Source: Chloroflexota bacterium (GTDB lineage: Bacteria; Chloroflexota; UBA11872; VXOZ01). From it: a stretch of 64,000 nt of DNA. Location: contig CATQHC010000006.1 in the NCBI GenBank assembly GCA_958295775.1, positions 62,001 through 126,000 on the forward strand, written 5' to 3'. A program made the translations under genes and the position numbers. Of the stretch, positions 62,512-64,000 are shown piece by piece (within the stretch, counting starts at the first letter, position 1; each line of letters starts with the position of its first letter). The notes under the pieces were generated by a model. The model was not told the DNA's origin. It saw nothing but the letters and a program-made list of their open reading frames with translations, and made no database searches.

Positions 62512-63366
62512 TCACCGCTTCTTGGTATGCAGATGCTTATCCTTCAAGATGACTTTCTCCGCCGTGCCGCCCATGATCGCCTCACGCTGCTCGTCGCTCA
62601 TGGGGAATTCGCGCAGGAATTCAACTTGGGGCAGCGGTTGCCAGGGGTGGAGGTAATCGGTGCCGAGCATCAGCTTCTGCCAGTTGCGGTCAATGAACCC
62701 GGGTGTAAAGTCGGGGTCGCGCGAGATGGCGTTGAAGCCTGAGCCTGCTGAAAGATCGCCGTACATGTTCGGGTATTCCTGCAGCAAGCGCTCCGTACTG
62801 CCGCCGGGCGTAACCTTGCCCGGAGGATAGCCGACCCTGCTGGCGCGCTTGAAGTCGGCGGAAATCTCCGCCCACCACGCCGGGCCGTGACCCATGAAGA
62901 CCGTATTGGGGCATTCCTTGAGTACGCGTTCCATCCCCGGCTGGCCGTCCTCGTCGGTGCAGAGGTTGAGGTCCAGATGCAGCATCACGGGCAAGTCGAA
63001 CTCACCGGCAAGGGCAAAAAGCTCAATGGCGCGGGGATCGTCAATTGCCAAACCGTTCTTGTGTTCGCCGAAGCCCATGATGCCCCTGGCGACCATTCTT
63101 TCCAGCAACATACGTTTGTTGACGGAGTTGCGCGGATCGATGACGCCAAACGGGATGAATCGCTCCGGGTACCGCTTCCAGTCCTCCAGCGCCTCCGCCG
63201 TCAGGAAGTATTCCGGAAACGACTCCGGACTCTCCAGCGGCAACAGCACTGACATATCCACGCCCATCTTGTCCATGCGGTTCACCATCTGGTCCGCCGA
63301 CATGGTGAGCGCGTTTCCCATACTCCACCGCCCACGGCACGTGTGCGTGTGGACATCGATAACCAT
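62512..63366 (-). CDS. Amidohydrolase-2 family metal-dependent hydrolase
   Basis: 284 residues of the TIM-barrel amidohydrolase type (COG2159). The first metal site is DVHTHT at residues 4-9; later ligands are likely in PVMLHLDLNLC, FMGHGPAWW and MLGTDYLHPW. These enzymes hydrolyse or decarboxylate small aromatic or lactone substrates (ACMS decarboxylase relatives). GGAGGT precedes ATG 63366. Direction and spacing do not tie it to the genes upstream. Confidence 0.85.
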   Translation of the reverse strand: MVIDVHTHTCRGRWSMGNALTMSADQMVNRMDKMGVDMSVLLPLESPESFPEYFLTAEALEDWKRYPERFIPFGVIDPRNSVNKRMLLERMVARGIMGFGEHKNGLAIDDPRAIELFALAGEFDLPVMLHLDLNLCTDEDGQPGMERVLKECPNTVFMGHGPAWWAEISADFKRASRVGYPPGKVTPGGSTERLLQEYPNMYGDLSAGSGFNAISRDPDFTPGFIDRNWQKLMLGTDYLHPWQPLPQVEFLREFPMSDEQREAIMGGTAEKVILKDKHLHTKKR

Positions 63367-63812
63367 AGTGTGTTCTTACCTCCGAGATTGCTCAGACTGG
63401 CTGTACTGCGTTTGCGATTACCTATGCTGTTAGGAGTATACCGTATTCGGTTGCCGCGCTTTGACGCACGGGCATTACGGATAGTCTTCAGGCACAAGCT
63501 TGCTATGACATCTTGAAGAGCGCCTTTGTTACAATCGGACGCGGACAGCTATATACTTAGTGCCAAGTCAACAACTAATACGTCCGTTCGCACTGAGTCT
63601 GTCTGCCCTGAGCTTGACGAAGGGTTGAAGCAGGAGCGGTACGAAGTTATCGCGAAGTACAGCCGTTCGCCCAGAGCTTGTCGAAAGGTAACGGCGGCCT
63701 AGGCGCGGACAGGTCTCCCGCTACCGCCCAATAGGTTTCCGCGCGTGTACAAGCGCATATCGGAAAGGTCTCCCCTCAAGAAGCCAGATAGTCCCCTTGG
63801 AGCAAATACACC
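63367..63812. other. Gap with family-C repeats
   Basis: 446 bases between the divergent amidohydrolase and aldolase genes. Two inverse family-C copies are visible (cctgagcttgacgaaggg at 63609 and ccagagcttgtcgaaagg at 63671). No gene is supported. Confidence 0.65.
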
Positions 63813-64000
63813 GTGAATAAATTCGATCTCCCAACCCCGGCGCTCTGCATCGATATGGCTGCGGTCAGCCACAATCTGCGCACCATGCAGGACTTCGCCA
63901 ATGAGGCCGGCGTGGACCTGCGTCCACACGCGAAGACGCACAAGAACCCCTTCTTTGCGCACATGCAGTTGGACCAAGGAGCGGTGGGAATCTGCGTGGC
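63813..64000 (+). CDS. D-threonine aldolase / alanine racemase N-domain-like protein, start only
   Basis: The frame opens at GTG 63813 (GGAG ten bases upstream) and runs to the window edge, 62 residues. It reads FDLPTPALCIDMAAVSHNL, then LRPHAKTHKNPFFAHMQL and GAVGICVA. This is the start of the DSD1 / D-threonine aldolase group of the alanine racemase fold III: the PLP-binding Lys is in HAKTHK. It probably cleaves D-threonine or D-serine-like beta-hydroxy amino acids. The remainder lies outside. Confidence 0.8.
   Translation, partial: MNKFDLPTPALCIDMAAVSHNLRTMQDFANEAGVDLRPHAKTHKNPFFAHMQLDQGAVGICV

Noticed and set aside
1-64000. rRNA or tRNA genes
   Set aside because: I looked through the gaps for T-loop-like and conserved rRNA stretches and saw none; a tRNAscan run would settle it.

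Overview
The window is a GC-rich bacterial chromosome segment, intact at the ends apart from one cut gene at each edge. Several features point to a Chloroflexota-like (Terrabacteria) genome, probably a free-living or host-associated heterotroph: a spoVS next to rny, a run acpP - SDR - rnc - smc, a short-form EF-Ts, many scavenging oxidoreductases (Gfo/Idh/MocA, PhyH, DAO, UbiD, RraA-like), Tat/lipoprotein solute-binding proteins, and many small palindromic repeats in the gaps between genes. The lineage is an inference from gene content and was not tested by a search. No rRNA, tRNA or CRISPR array was seen.

Layout. 1-470: 3' end of an unknown gene, a possible small frameshifted ORF, and a terminator. 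761-2290: sodium/solute symporter. 2430-15466: accessory region with three NIF3-like paralogues, an FAD oxidoreductase, a Rieske oxygenase, a GPP34-cytochrome P450 fusion, an MMPL/RND exporter, a relic of a second GPP34 gene, and L-2-hydroxyglutarate oxidase. 15616-20204: the housekeeping operon rpsB-tsf-pyrH-frr-uppS-cdsA with a good promoter. 20307-26330: frameshifted PhyH dioxygenase, DUF3604/PHP-like hydrolase, solitary DNA methyltransferase, Gfo/Idh/MocA protein, a 900-bp repeat-rich gap, and an RraA-like protein. 26750-30234: livGFHM branched-chain amino acid-type ABC transporter without a binding protein. 30667-40422 (minus): PASTA protein, smc, rnc, SDR, acpP, bioY, accB, fabF, a cell-division and fatty-acid block. 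40801-46814 (minus): DAO-family oxidase, two NodB-like paralogues, spoVS, rny. 47129-50166 (minus): a tandem duplication of a solute-binding lipoprotein gene with palindromic terminators. 50431-54027: MDR dehydrogenase, a tandem palindrome array interrupted by an IS5-group element with its TTAG target duplication, and a second Gfo/Idh/MocA gene. 54273-58115 (minus): three overlapping genes for a complex-I/hydrogenase-4-like membrane module. 58297-63366 (minus): UbiD decarboxylase, KDPG aldolase, DegT aminotransferase, amidohydrolase. 63813-end: start of a D-threonine aldolase/alanine racemase-like gene.

The best candidates for undescribed biology are the GPP34-P450 fusion, whose P450 I-helix lacks the usual acid-alcohol pair and which sits between a Rieske oxygenase and a lipid-type MMPL exporter, and the stand-alone membrane module whose antiporter-like subunits seem to have lost key proton-channel residues. 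The region also carries clear marks of recent change: a relic GPP34 copy, a 1.65-kb tandem duplication, a fresh IS5 insertion and a one-base frameshift in phyH.
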